Source: Bacteroidales bacterium UBA5326 (lineage in GTDB: Bacteria > Bacteroidota > Bacteroidia > Bacteroidales > UBA932). From it: a stretch of 52,740 nucleotides of DNA. Shown piece by piece: positions 21,299 through 30,690 of this stretch. The notes below the pieces were generated by a model. It was given only the letters and a program-made list of their open reading frames with translations. It did no database searches and was not told the DNA's origin. A program made the position numbers and the translations under genes. The stretch's first letter is position 1. Each line of letters begins with the position of its first letter. The DNA lies in the NCBI GenBank assembly GCA_002408205.1, contig DHQY01000008.1, forward strand, positions 34,756 through 87,495, read 5' to 3'.

Positions 21299-23446
21299 AT
21301 GGAATCAATGGAGCGAAATCTTATATATATAGCAGCTACTCCTCTGACAATTAAGATAAAAGAGCTGTTTTTTCTTGAAATATTTGAACAGGCCGGTTAC
21401 CGGGTGGAATACTGGAGTTTGCACCGGTTCTATCATCCGGCTATGCGGCTGCCCGACGAGTTGAACGAACCTGGCTATGTGATTCCGGATACTCCCGGTG
21501 ACCTTAAAAACAGGCTTTCGCTGTACGATCCTTCTTACACGTATATTATTTATACGCTGGATTTTGTTTATTTATACCGTCACCTGTTTGATCTGGTGAA
21601 CAAGGCCGGTTTCCGTATATCTTCCATTTTTCCTTATTCGGGTATTTCCCATATTCAGCTTACACGTCAGGAAAAGATCCGCCGGGTTTTCTCTTCAAAC
21701 ATTATTAAGAAGATTCCGGAATTTCTTAAAGCCAATGTGCTTTTTAAATGCTATTGCAAGACGCATGGTTTGCAATTATCTCAACATTATTTTTCTTCTT
21801 CTTTTCCCCGCACAGATGCAATAAATCATCCCGATTACGAGAGTTATATGAAGTTGAAGAATTCACCGGACAGAGTGGCGGAGGGCCCGTATGCGGTATT
21901 TCTTGATATTTATTTTCCGCTGCATCCAGATCTCGTACTTATGGCCGGATGGAATACGGCCGAGCCTGCATTATACCAGAAATCACTCAGGGATTTTTTT
22001 GATAAGCTGGAAGCCCTGCTTCAAATGCCGGTGGTGGTAGCCGCCCATCCCAAAGCCACTTACGATCACTCAGAAATGGGAAATCGCCGTGTGATCAAGT
22101 ACAAAACCAACGAGTTGGTGAGAGATGCCTCTCTGGTAATTTCGCATCTGAGTACCAGTACTTCTTATGCCGTTTTGTACGATAAACCCGTTTTGTTCGT
22201 TACTTGCACCGAGATGGCTAAGTACAGCAAATTTTCTTTCAGACTGGAAATGTATGCCAGACGTTTTGGCAAAAAGGTATATAATATAGACACGGAAGAT
22301 CCCGCCCGGATGGACAGGTCGGCCATTGAACCGCTATTCAGGGAATCGTATAAATATACCTATCTGACGACTCCTTCTACGGAAAATCTTTCCAACAGGG
22401 AGATCCTTCTGGAAGCTTACGAAAGGTTATTCAGCCGTATGGAGGAAGAAAATCCCCTGGTTTCTGTGCTTATGCCCGTGTATAACGCCCAAAAATATGT
22501 AGCACAGGCTATTGAGAGTGTTTTATCACAGACTTACAGACATTTTGAGCTGGTTTTGATTGACGACGGATCTACCGACGGCAGTGTGGATATTATTCGT
22601 TCGTTCCACGACAGAAGAATTGTCTTCGTGGAAAATCCCGGCAATCTGAAAATAATAGCCACGCTCAACAGGGGTATTGAATTGTGCCGGGGAAAATACA
22701 TTGCCCGTATGGATGCCGATGATGTTTGCATGCCGGATCGTTTGGAAAAACAGGTCCGTTACCTGGAACAAAATCCTCAGGTGGCATTGTGCGGAAGCTG
22801 GGTTCGTTTAACAGATGCCGGCGGAAAGATCACAGGCAGGGTAAGGAACGCCGCTGTTCCGGAACTGGTGAGGATATCTCTTCTTTTCTCGGTACCTTTT
22901 GTGCATCCTTCGGTTATGATGCGTGCGGCTATTGTTAAAGAATTCAGGTATTCTCCGCACGCTCTTCATTGTGAAGATTATGACTTGTGGCTTAGGTTGG
23001 CCGCCCACAATTATCCCATGGCCAATATTCCGGAATACCTGTTGCATTACAGGTGGCATTCGGAAAATATCTCGCAGGAAAAAAATGAAGAACAGACCCG
23101 GCAAAAAAATATCCTGCTGCGCCCATATCTGGAGTTCTATATGAAACGGGCTTTATCAGATGACGATATGGTTGTTCATACGGCTTCTTTCCGTTTATAC
23201 CGGTTTGGTTCCAGGAAGGAAAAGGCCCCGCTCAGTCTGACGGAACAAAGAAACTGGTTTCTTTTGCTTCTGAAACAGAATAAGAAAAATCCGACTTTCA
23301 ATCCGGCCGATATGGAAGCATTTCTTTGGAGCCGCTGGATTGTATGCTGTCTTTACAGGAAAAAGCCTTACATGATCTTTCATTTCCCGGTGAAATGGTA
23401 TTTACCACGCGTTTTCATGCAGACATTACGGTTATTGATGAAATAA
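21299..23446 (+). CDS. Two-domain glycosyltransferase (sialyltransferase-like plus GT2)
   Basis: 715 residues. Residues 1 to about 380 do not match a common family I can name, but they carry FLDIYFPLHPD (201-211), an HP motif in VVVAAHPKA (246-253) and a Ser/Thr-rich ISHLSTSTSY (281-290). HP and SS/ST motifs are shared by bacterial sialyltransferases and polysialyltransferases. Residues about 385-660 are a GT2 domain: SVLMPVYNAQKYVAQAIESVLSQ, LIDDGSTDGS, ARMDADDVCMP and HCEDYDLWLRLA. The gene starts 3 bases after neuA, so transfer of the CMP-activated sugar by the N-terminal domain is a reasonable inference. Met1 and Met4 are both possible starts. A terminator follows at once. Confidence 0.82.
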   Translation: MESMERNLIYIAATPLTIKIKELFFLEIFEQAGYRVEYWSLHRFYHPAMRLPDELNEPGYVIPDTPGDLKNRLSLYDPSYTYIIYTLDFVYLYRHLFDLVNKAGFRISSIFPYSGISHIQLTRQEKIRRVFSSNIIKKIPEFLKANVLFKCYCKTHGLQLSQHYFSSSFPRTDAINHPDYESYMKLKNSPDRVAEGPYAVFLDIYFPLHPDLVLMAGWNTAEPALYQKSLRDFFDKLEALLQMPVVVAAHPKATYDHSEMGNRRVIKYKTNELVRDASLVISHLSTSTSYAVLYDKPVLFVTCTEMAKYSKFSFRLEMYARRFGKKVYNIDTEDPARMDRSAIEPLFRESYKYTYLTTPSTENLSNREILLEAYERLFSRMEEENPLVSVLMPVYNAQKYVAQAIESVLSQTYRHFELVLIDDGSTDGSVDIIRSFHDRRIVFVENPGNLKIIATLNRGIELCRGKYIARMDADDVCMPDRLEKQVRYLEQNPQVALCGSWVRLTDAGGKITGRVRNAAVPELVRISLLFSVPFVHPSVMMRAAIVKEFRYSPHALHCEDYDLWLRLAAHNYPMANIPEYLLHYRWHSENISQEKNEEQTRQKNILLRPYLEFYMKRALSDDDMVVHTASFRLYRFGSRKEKAPLSLTEQRNWFLLLLKQNKKNPTFNPADMEAFLWSRWIVCCLYRKKPYMIFHFPVKWYLPRVFMQTLRLLMK

Positions 23447-23475
23447 AAAAGGCGGCCCGGAAGGAGCCGCCTTTT
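23447..23475. terminator. Bidirectional terminator
   Basis: AAAAGGCGGC (23447-23456) and GCCGCCTTTT (23466-23475) form a perfect 10-bp stem with a 9-base loop, with A- and T-runs on the flanks. It sits between the convergent glycosyltransferase and M16 genes and can serve both. Confidence 0.85.
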
Positions 23476-23509
23476 CTCTTGTGGATATTTTTCTATTCCG
23501 GCAGGTTGT

Positions 23510-26329
23510 TTATTCCTGTGGGTTCATGGAAAGATCTATGAAATTACCCTGTTTAATGAAATCTTTGAGGAAATCTCCGATGCTTTTGGTAGAGATATTC
23601 TTAACGATATCGTCATAGGAAGTAACGATGTCCAATCCGTCAATATAATAAGATTTGAGCGCATTGTTCCAGAAATTGTTGTTAATGACGTTTTCCTGAC
23701 GGTTCTTTAGCATGTTCTCTTTGGTTTTGCTCACATACTCTTCCGATGGGCCATCTTTAGCAATGTTCATGATATCTGCTTCCACAATCTGTCTCATTTT
23801 AGCCTGTTTTTCGGGAGTAGGATCGGTATCGAAAACAATAAGGATCATGCCCTGGCTGAGAGGACGGTTATCCAGTTCTGCCTGAACGCTGGCGCCATAG
23901 GTTCCGCCTTCATCTTCTCGGAGGCTTTTTACGTAAGCCATGTCGAGGATGGATTTTACAGAATTCATAAACACCTGGTTCTGCAGCGTGTTTTCAATCC
24001 CGGCGGAGTAAATGTTCACGATGCTTGTCTTTGGGGTTTCCATTACCACTTTAAAATGGTTGTTTATTTTGCCTTTCTGGATGAAAGCTCCGTCATCTGC
24101 CCATTTTGCGGGCTGTTTTGCGGATGGTAATGAGCCCAGGTACAGTTCAACAAAAGGTTTGAGAGCGGCCAAATCTACATTTCCTACGATGGTAACGGTC
24201 ATGCCGTTTACATTGCTAAAACAGCTGCGGTAGGCTTTTTCAAGGTTGGCAAGAGATACCTTTTCAACCAAAGCGCTTGAAATGAACTCCCTGCGGGGAT
24301 TGTTATTGAACAGGGTTTTCATGAGCTCTCTTTGGAGGGTGAAATTCGGATTCTTTTCAAGATTAGGCACAACGGCTTTGATCTGGGCCATGGGTGCTTC
24401 AAATTCACTGGCTTCGAAACGGGGCGTTACAAAGTAGGCGTAAATAAGCTGCATAATAGTTTCCAGGTCCTGGGGAGATCCTGAAGCATTAACACCGTTT
24501 GAATACGAGCTGATATATGGCGATACGTTGGCAATTTTCCCGGTCAGTTTCTTTTTAAGTGCGGTAGCATTGAAATTGCCTACTCCGCTGTTCTGTGACC
24601 AGAGTGAAAATACATTGTTTTCGATGGAAGGAACACATTCCACGGGAACAACGGAAGTACCTCCGTCGACCGAAGCGGAAATGATCACCTCGTCTTTTTT
24701 ATAATTGGTAGGTTTAATGACAACTTTTACACCGTTGGAAAGAGCCCAGATTTTGCTGTCGAAAACACCGTCTTTTTCTGAAACTACTTTGCCTGCCTTA
24801 ATGGAAGAGGCATCGACGAGCGGTTCATTTGAAACTTCCTCGGCGTATGCTTCCAGCTGGGCTTCGGCTGCTTTTTTGAAAGCTTCGTTTATCTGGTCTG
24901 CGGCAGGGATGGAAACGCCTTCCCGTTCAGGACTGCTGACAACGACAACCCGGTTTTCAGGGGTAATCATTTGCTGAGCAATCTGGTTGATCTGATCCAG
25001 TTGAATAAAAGGAAGATATCCTTTAGCTACTTCGAGTTCGTAAACAGGATCGAGAATGGGGTATTTATCGGAAAAATGAGTTATCATATCACTGACGAAC
25101 TCGGCATTCTTGCGGTCGGCTGCGTTTTCTGCGGCACGTTCCAGTCTGCGTACATAATTTGTTTTTACCCGGTCAAGTTCTGCCTGGGTAAAGCCAAAAC
25201 GGGTCATTTTTTCAACCTCCAGTAAAAGGGCCCCGAAGGCCGGAAGGCTTTCCCCGTCTTTACTTGAAAGGCTGAAATAAGTAGCATCGCAAGATTTGGA
25301 AATGGGAGAAAAATAGAGGTAGGCGCCAATGAAAGGTGCGTCGGGCTTCTGGGCAATCTCCTCAAAGCGGTCGTTCATCATGTTAGAAACAAAAGCTTTG
25401 TACATATTAATGAGGTACATCATACCCAGGGGACGCATCTCAAAGGGTATCATTTCGCTTTTAATAAGGAAATCGACAGAGGTGCTGTTGGCTTCGGGAT
25501 CGGTAATGATACCGATAATGGGATCGTCGTTTTCGGGGATGGGTATAATCTTTTTGGGACTGGGAGTAGCCGGCGCGGGAACATCTGCAAAAAGCGCGAC
25601 AAGTTTGCTCTCAACCTGATCAACGTCAATATCTCCGACAATAATAACGGCCTGATGGTCGGGACGGTACCATGTCTTGTAGAAATCCTGGAGTTCCTGG
25701 GCAGGGAAAGACTGAAGACCTTCTACAGTACCGATCAGGTTGCAGGTAGCATATTTTGAGCCTTTGTACAAATAAGGGAGAGAGGCTTCGAATAAGCGCC
25801 ACTGGCCTGTTCTGCGTGTGCGCAACTCCTCAACGATAACACCTCTTTCCTTTTCTATCTCGGCAGGATCGTTGGTAACAAAAGCAGCATAATCGTGCAT
25901 GATAAGCAGACAGGTGTCAAGGATTCCTTCGCGCAGCATGGGCACGTTATTAAGCATGTAGCTGGTCTGTTCAACACCGGTTCCGGCATTGATATTCTGA
26001 CCAAAGCTGCACCCGATGCTTTCCAGGTAATTGATCATGGTTTTGCCGGGAAGGTTTTTTGTGCCGTTCAGTGCCATGTGCTCAAGGAAGTGGGCCAAAC
26101 CGGCCTGACGTTCGTTTTCCTGTATGGCTCCAACGTTTGTAAAGAGATAGAATTCAGCACGCTTTTCGGGTTTAGCGTTGTGTCTGATATAATAGGTAAG
26201 ACCGTTGTCCATTTTCCCTATCCTGACGGCAGGGTCGTTCTTTAACGGGTCATTCGGGTTTGCCATTTGGGCGAAACCAATCGTACATGCAAAAAGCAAG
26301 GAGAAAACAATAATTGCAAATTTCTTCAT
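23510..26329 (-). CDS. Two-domain M16 zinc peptidase
   Basis: 939 residues with a signal peptide (1 to about 20, ending in GFA). The first M16 domain has the inverted zinc motif HFLEH (80-84) and a distal Glu in EKERGVIVEELR. The second half (about 500-939) repeats the fold without the zinc motif, as in pitrilysin-type enzymes. It should degrade peptides in the periplasm or at the surface. It is divergent from a second predicted exported peptide hydrolase (26439), which suggests, with the S46 enzyme, an asaccharolytic or peptide-using side to the organism. A TACCTTTG -7 motif lies at 26362-26369. Confidence 0.94.
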   Translation of the reverse strand: MKKFAIIVFSLLFACTIGFAQMANPNDPLKNDPAVRIGKMDNGLTYYIRHNAKPEKRAEFYLFTNVGAIQENERQAGLAHFLEHMALNGTKNLPGKTMINYLESIGCSFGQNINAGTGVEQTSYMLNNVPMLREGILDTCLLIMHDYAAFVTNDPAEIEKERGVIVEELRTRRTGQWRLFEASLPYLYKGSKYATCNLIGTVEGLQSFPAQELQDFYKTWYRPDHQAVIIVGDIDVDQVESKLVALFADVPAPATPSPKKIIPIPENDDPIIGIITDPEANSTSVDFLIKSEMIPFEMRPLGMMYLINMYKAFVSNMMNDRFEEIAQKPDAPFIGAYLYFSPISKSCDATYFSLSSKDGESLPAFGALLLEVEKMTRFGFTQAELDRVKTNYVRRLERAAENAADRKNAEFVSDMITHFSDKYPILDPVYELEVAKGYLPFIQLDQINQIAQQMITPENRVVVVSSPEREGVSIPAADQINEAFKKAAEAQLEAYAEEVSNEPLVDASSIKAGKVVSEKDGVFDSKIWALSNGVKVVIKPTNYKKDEVIISASVDGGTSVVPVECVPSIENNVFSLWSQNSGVGNFNATALKKKLTGKIANVSPYISSYSNGVNASGSPQDLETIMQLIYAYFVTPRFEASEFEAPMAQIKAVVPNLEKNPNFTLQRELMKTLFNNNPRREFISSALVEKVSLANLEKAYRSCFSNVNGMTVTIVGNVDLAALKPFVELYLGSLPSAKQPAKWADDGAFIQKGKINNHFKVVMETPKTSIVNIYSAGIENTLQNQVFMNSVKSILDMAYVKSLREDEGGTYGASVQAELDNRPLSQGMILIVFDTDPTPEKQAKMRQIVEADIMNIAKDGPSEEYVSKTKENMLKNRQENVINNNFWNNALKSYYIDGLDIVTSYDDIVKNISTKSIGDFLKDFIKQGNFIDLSMNPQE

Positions 26330-26361
26330 TGTATTATGTTTGATGATATTCTCAAAGAAAA

Positions 26362-26369
26362 CAAAGGTA
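26362..26369 (-). promoter_or_regulatory. M16 peptidase promoter -7 element
   Basis: TACCTTTG on the minus strand, 32 bases before the start codon at 26329. No matching -33 TTG at the 19-base spacing. Confidence 0.45.
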
Positions 26370-26438
26370 ATAAAAAAGCCTTTGGTTATTACTTTTTTCG
26401 TAATTTTACGCTTTGTGAAACCTTAATTGAAATACCAA

Positions 26439-28109
26439 ATGATTACCAAAAAAATTTTATTGAGCTTCTTAACTCTGATACTTAGTGCCGGTGCGGCTTT
26501 TGCCTGTACCAACCTTATTGTGACAAAAGGCGCATCTAAGGATGGTTCTGTTATGGTGAGTTATTCTGCTGACTCTCATCAGTTATATGGAGAATTGTAT
26601 TTCTGGCCGGCAGCCGATTGGCCCAATGGATCCCTGTTGAAAATATATGAATGGGATTCTGGAAAATTACTTGGAGAGATTCCGCAGGCGGCTCACACTT
26701 ATTCTGTTACCGGAAATATGAATGAACACCAGCTTTTGATAGGCGAAACCACATTTGGCGGCAGAACAGGTTTTCACGATCCAACGGCGATTATGGATTA
26801 CGGTTCCCTTATCTATATTGCTTTGCAACGCTGCAAAACGGCCCGTGAAGCTATTGCTCTTATTGATGAGCTTACCCAGACCTATGGATATGCCTCGAGC
26901 GGCGAATCTTTTTCGATTGCCGATCCCAATGAGGCGTGGATCATGGAGATTATGGCCAAAGCCCCCGTTTTTATTAACGGAAAAAATGTGAATAAAGGTT
27001 CGGTTTGGGTAGCTAAAAGAATTCCCGACGGCTATATAAGCGGACATGCCAACCAGGCAAGGATCACTACCATTGATTTTGATGACCCCGATAATTGCCT
27101 TTACAGTAAAGACGTGATATCTCATGCAAAGGATATGGGTATCTATACAGGTACAGACAGTGAATTCAGTTTTTGTGACGTATATGCCCCGCTCGAATTT
27201 GGCGCTCTGCGCGGTTGCGAAGCCCGTATATGGTCTTTCTTTAACCGTTTTTCGGAAGGTATGGATCAATATCTGGACTACGCTATGGGATACAATCCTT
27301 CCAACAGGATGCCTTTTTGCGTTAAACCTAAAGATAAACTTTCTGTTAAAGATGTTGCCGATATGATGCGGGATCACTACGAAGGGACTCCCATGGATAT
27401 GACTACCGATATCGGGGCCGGAGGCCATGCACTTCCGTATCGCTGGCGTCCCATGAGTTTCAAAGTGGGCGATAAAACGTACATGAACGAGCGCGCAATT
27501 GCTACCCAGCAGACCGGCTGGTGGTATGTGGGACAATGCCGCAGCTGGCTTCCTTCAGATCTGGGCGGACTGTTTTGGTTTGGTGTGGACGATGCGGCTA
27601 CCTCGCCGCTTATACCCATTTACAGTGCATCGCTTCGTGTTCCCGAGTGCATAAAGGAAGGTAACGGCAGCATGATTGAATATTCCGAGACATCTCTTTT
27701 CTGGATTGTGAACCGGGTATGCCAGTTTGCTTACCTGCGTTACAACCAGATTGGCACAGAGGTACGCGGGATTGTTGATGCCATTGAAAACAAGGCTATT
27801 GAAAAAGTAAAAACAATTGATGAACAGGCTGTGGCTATGTACAGGAAAGATCCTGCCGCAGCCCGTGAATATCTCACCGATTTTTCCGTTAACTCTGCTC
27901 AATCGTTATTCAATGACTGGGTGGCTCTCGACAAATACTTAATGGTCAAATATATAGATGGTAATACAAAACGTCAGAACCCCGACGGCTCGTTTGCCGA
28001 TAACGGCCATTCCAAACGGATCCCTGCCTCTCCCATTCAGGAAGGCTATACACAAAAATGGAAAGAGGCTGTGGTGAAGGATCACGGGGACGTTCTGGAA
28101 CAAAAATAA
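26439..28109 (+). CDS. C69-family dipeptidase
   Basis: 556 residues from the ATG at 26439; an in-frame TTG at 26427 is less likely. A signal peptide ends just before Cys23 in FACTNLIVTKGAS. Family C69 enzymes are N-terminal nucleophile hydrolases that use exactly this Cys after processing. MNEHQLLIGETTFGGR and GESFSIADPNEAWIMEI are further family motifs. It probably releases amino acids from dipeptides in the periplasm. The next gene, nfeD, follows by 7 bases and is likely cotranscribed. Confidence 0.93.
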   Translation: MITKKILLSFLTLILSAGAAFACTNLIVTKGASKDGSVMVSYSADSHQLYGELYFWPAADWPNGSLLKIYEWDSGKLLGEIPQAAHTYSVTGNMNEHQLLIGETTFGGRTGFHDPTAIMDYGSLIYIALQRCKTAREAIALIDELTQTYGYASSGESFSIADPNEAWIMEIMAKAPVFINGKNVNKGSVWVAKRIPDGYISGHANQARITTIDFDDPDNCLYSKDVISHAKDMGIYTGTDSEFSFCDVYAPLEFGALRGCEARIWSFFNRFSEGMDQYLDYAMGYNPSNRMPFCVKPKDKLSVKDVADMMRDHYEGTPMDMTTDIGAGGHALPYRWRPMSFKVGDKTYMNERAIATQQTGWWYVGQCRSWLPSDLGGLFWFGVDDAATSPLIPIYSASLRVPECIKEGNGSMIEYSETSLFWIVNRVCQFAYLRYNQIGTEVRGIVDAIENKAIEKVKTIDEQAVAMYRKDPAAAREYLTDFSVNSAQSLFNDWVALDKYLMVKYIDGNTKRQNPDGSFADNGHSKRIPASPIQEGYTQKWKEAVVKDHGDVLEQK

Positions 28110-28116
28110 TGAATTA

Positions 28117-29421
28117 ATGAAAAGATTTTTCCTGCCATTCGTTTTCCTTTGCCTTGTTTATAACGTGACTTTTGCCCGGCAGACTAAAGTATATGTACTC
28201 AGGCTGGATAGCGAGATTCATGCCAAATCGGCGAGAATGCTCGACAAGGCCATGAAGGCGGCCGGTGACTGGGATGCCAATGTATTCCTGTTACATTTGA
28301 ATACCTATGGGGGCGCTTTGGATGCCGCAGACAAAATGCGGACGGCGCTGCTCGATGCTTCATTTATAACAGTGGCCTTCGTAGACCATCAGGCGGCATC
28401 GGCAGGAGCACTTATTTCCATAGCCTGCGACAGTATATACATGGCTCCCGGTTCAAGTATCGGTTCGGCTACGGTAGTTGATGCACAGGGAAATCAAATG
28501 CCTGAAAAATACCAGTCTTTCATGCGTTCTATGATGCGCGCTACGGCCGAGCAGACGGGACGTGATCCTGTCATTGCCGAGCAAATGGTAGATGGAGAGC
28601 GCATTGTCAACTTTACTGCCAAAGAAGCCGTGGAAGCAGGTTTTTCTGAAGGTCAGGCAGATGATATTGAGGAAGTGATGGCTTTGTTAGGCTACGAAAA
28701 TACCGTCACCAGGGAGTATAAGGAAACATGGCTGGACAAGCTCATTGGCTTTTTCCTTTTACCGGTCGTACAGGGCCTTTTGCTGATGGGCATGGTGGGT
28801 GGAATCTTTTTTGAACTTAAGACGCCCGGGGTAGGCTTCCCTTTGGGCCTGGCGGTATTCTGCGCTATTTGCTATTTCTCGCCGCTTTTCCTTGAAGGAC
28901 TCGCGCAATACTGGGAATTTCTGATTGTGGTACTGGGCCTTATTTTCCTGGCACTCGAAATATTTATTACACCGGGTTTTGGTGTGTTGGGTATATTGGG
29001 CATTATAGGTGTATTTACAGGCCTGACCCTTTCTATGATAGATAACTGGGTGTTTCGTTTTGAAGGGCCTTTCAATTGGAATGCTGTTTTGAATCCCGTT
29101 GCTGTGGTCTCTGTATCGGGATTTGCGGCGGTGGCCGGTTTCATATATTTACTGGGCAGGCTGTATCCTACCAGGGCATTCAATTTTATTGCACTTCGCA
29201 CCAACCTGAAAGTTGATGAAGGATTTGTAGGCGTTCCGGTTTACGAGGATATTTCGGCAGGACAGGAAGGCATTGCCCTTACCGATCTCAGACCTGCCGG
29301 TAAGGTGTCTGTAAACGGAAAAAGACTGGAGGCACGTGCTGCGGTAGGATTTATTACACGAAATACCAAAGTTAAGGTAGTGAGAGTGGAAGGAGGCGTT
29401 ATTTTTGTTGAGACGCTATAA
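28117..29421 (+). CDS. nfeD: NfeD-family membrane serine protease
   Basis: 434 residues. After a signal peptide (1-20) comes a ClpP-like protease domain with Ser95 in QAASAGALIS and a likely general-base Lys131 in MPEKYQ, the Ser/Lys dyad of the 1510-N type protease. Four or so membrane segments follow (about 210-350), and the C-terminal 65 residues form the NfeD OB-fold (VGVPVYEDISAGQEGIALTDLRPAGKV). Such proteins are thought to help quality control of membrane stomatin-like partners; no stomatin gene is adjacent here. The 3' end overlaps ispG on the other strand by 23 bases. Confidence 0.93.
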   Translation: MKRFFLPFVFLCLVYNVTFARQTKVYVLRLDSEIHAKSARMLDKAMKAAGDWDANVFLLHLNTYGGALDAADKMRTALLDASFITVAFVDHQAASAGALISIACDSIYMAPGSSIGSATVVDAQGNQMPEKYQSFMRSMMRATAEQTGRDPVIAEQMVDGERIVNFTAKEAVEAGFSEGQADDIEEVMALLGYENTVTREYKETWLDKLIGFFLLPVVQGLLLMGMVGGIFFELKTPGVGFPLGLAVFCAICYFSPLFLEGLAQYWEFLIVVLGLIFLALEIFITPGFGVLGILGIIGVFTGLTLSMIDNWVFRFEGPFNWNAVLNPVAVVSVSGFAAVAGFIYLLGRLYPTRAFNFIALRTNLKVDEGFVGVPVYEDISAGQEGIALTDLRPAGKVSVNGKRLEARAAVGFITRNTKVKVVRVEGGVIFVETL

Positions 29422-30688
29422 GCTCCAATAACCTTTGCACTGCTTCTTCCTGAGGAATCCCCCGCATAACGGGGGTTTTTCCTTTATAGAGAGTTATTTT
29501 GCCGCCTCCTTCACCTACGTATCCGTAATCGGCATCGGCCATTTCGCCGGGGCCGTTCACAATGCATCCCATAACGGCAATGGTACATCCCTTCAGGTGC
29601 GACGTGGCCGCCTTTACGGCCTGCAGCGTTTCTTCCAGATTGTATTTGGTTCTGCCGCATCCCGGGCAGGCAATGTATTCCGGTTTGGTAAACACACAAC
29701 GCGTGGCCTGGAGCAGATCCATACAAAATTCGGTCAGCTCGTCTTTGGTCGCAAACGGTGCTTCTACAAAAGGTATTTCAAGGTTTTTATAATCTATTGT
29801 TTGATTAATCAGACCGGGCGCCCATTTCCAGCAGGCCGCCAGAATGAGATCGTCCCAAGTATTAATTTGCGGAGAATAATTTTTATCCCCGCAGTAAAGA
29901 TCATATTCCCGGGATAATTTCAAACCAAAAAGTACTTCGGCCAGTGGCGGCTCGGTAAGGGAAATACGCAAGGTGTTGCCTAACCCTTCCTGAAGGAGAG
30001 TAAACAAACCGGCGGCCGATTTCAGGCGACCCTGACGGCCGTTTCCTGCCTCGGTAATGCCCAAGTGTAGAGGAAAGTGCATGTGTTCCTGTTCCATAGC
30101 GCCTGCCAGTTCACGGTATGCCTGTACCATTACGCGGGTATTACTTGATTTAAGTGAGACTACTACCTGGTCGAAGCCTGCGTCACGGCAAATACACAGG
30201 TATTCCATAGCTCCCTGCGCCATACCATAGGGAGTGTCGCCGTAAGCTTCCATGACGCGGGCAGACAATGATCCGTGGTTTACGCCAATGCGTAACGCTG
30301 TATGGTGTTCTTTACAGGTATGTATGAGTTCCAGCAGCAGGTCGCGCGCTTGTGAAGGATCCGGAGAGAAGTTCCCCGGATTGATACGGACTTTCTCCGC
30401 TACTTTGGCGGCTTCTATGGCAACGCGGGCCGAGAAATGCACGTCGGCCACCAGGGGTGTGTCAATGCCCGATGCTCTCAGGCCTGCTTTGATACGGGAC
30501 AGAGCCTCTACCTGGGCCGATCCCTGTGTGGTTAGGCGAATGAGCTGTGCTCCGGAGTTTGCCAGCAGGGTACACTGAGCCAAAGAGGTCTCAACGTCGA
30601 GAGTATCTGTGGTACACATGGTCTGCACCGAGAGCGGGTGACCGCCCCCAATGGCGCATTGACCGGCATATACGGTGTGTGTGTTCAT
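29399..30688 (-). CDS. ispG: 4-hydroxy-3-methylbut-2-enyl diphosphate synthase with short insert
   Basis: 429 residues. IspG makes HMBPP in the non-mevalonate isoprenoid pathway with an iron-sulfur cluster. The N-terminal TIM barrel shows LSVQTMCTTDTLDVETSLAQ, KVRINPGNF and LRIGVNHGSL. The cluster ligands are in CPGCGRT and MGCIVNGPGE. Bacteroides IspG proteins normally carry a large insert (about 270 residues) between barrel and cluster domain; here only about 75-90 residues (after RISLTEPPLAEVLFGLKL) precede the cluster domain, giving a length between the E. coli type (372) and the long type. It is the last gene of a minus-strand series, 2 bases after the outer-membrane protein gene. Confidence 0.95.
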   Translation of the reverse strand: MNTHTVYAGQCAIGGGHPLSVQTMCTTDTLDVETSLAQCTLLANSGAQLIRLTTQGSAQVEALSRIKAGLRASGIDTPLVADVHFSARVAIEAAKVAEKVRINPGNFSPDPSQARDLLLELIHTCKEHHTALRIGVNHGSLSARVMEAYGDTPYGMAQGAMEYLCICRDAGFDQVVVSLKSSNTRVMVQAYRELAGAMEQEHMHFPLHLGITEAGNGRQGRLKSAAGLFTLLQEGLGNTLRISLTEPPLAEVLFGLKLSREYDLYCGDKNYSPQINTWDDLILAACWKWAPGLINQTIDYKNLEIPFVEAPFATKDELTEFCMDLLQATRCVFTKPEYIACPGCGRTKYNLEETLQAVKAATSHLKGCTIAVMGCIVNGPGEMADADYGYVGEGGGKITLYKGKTPVMRGIPQEEAVQRLLELIASQQK

Positions 30689-30690
30689 GT

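Noticed and set aside
26401..26438. Promoter for the C69 dipeptidase gene
   Set aside because: ACGCTTTG at 26408-26415 resembles the -7 motif but lacks the leading TA, and no properly spaced -33 was found, so I do not list it.
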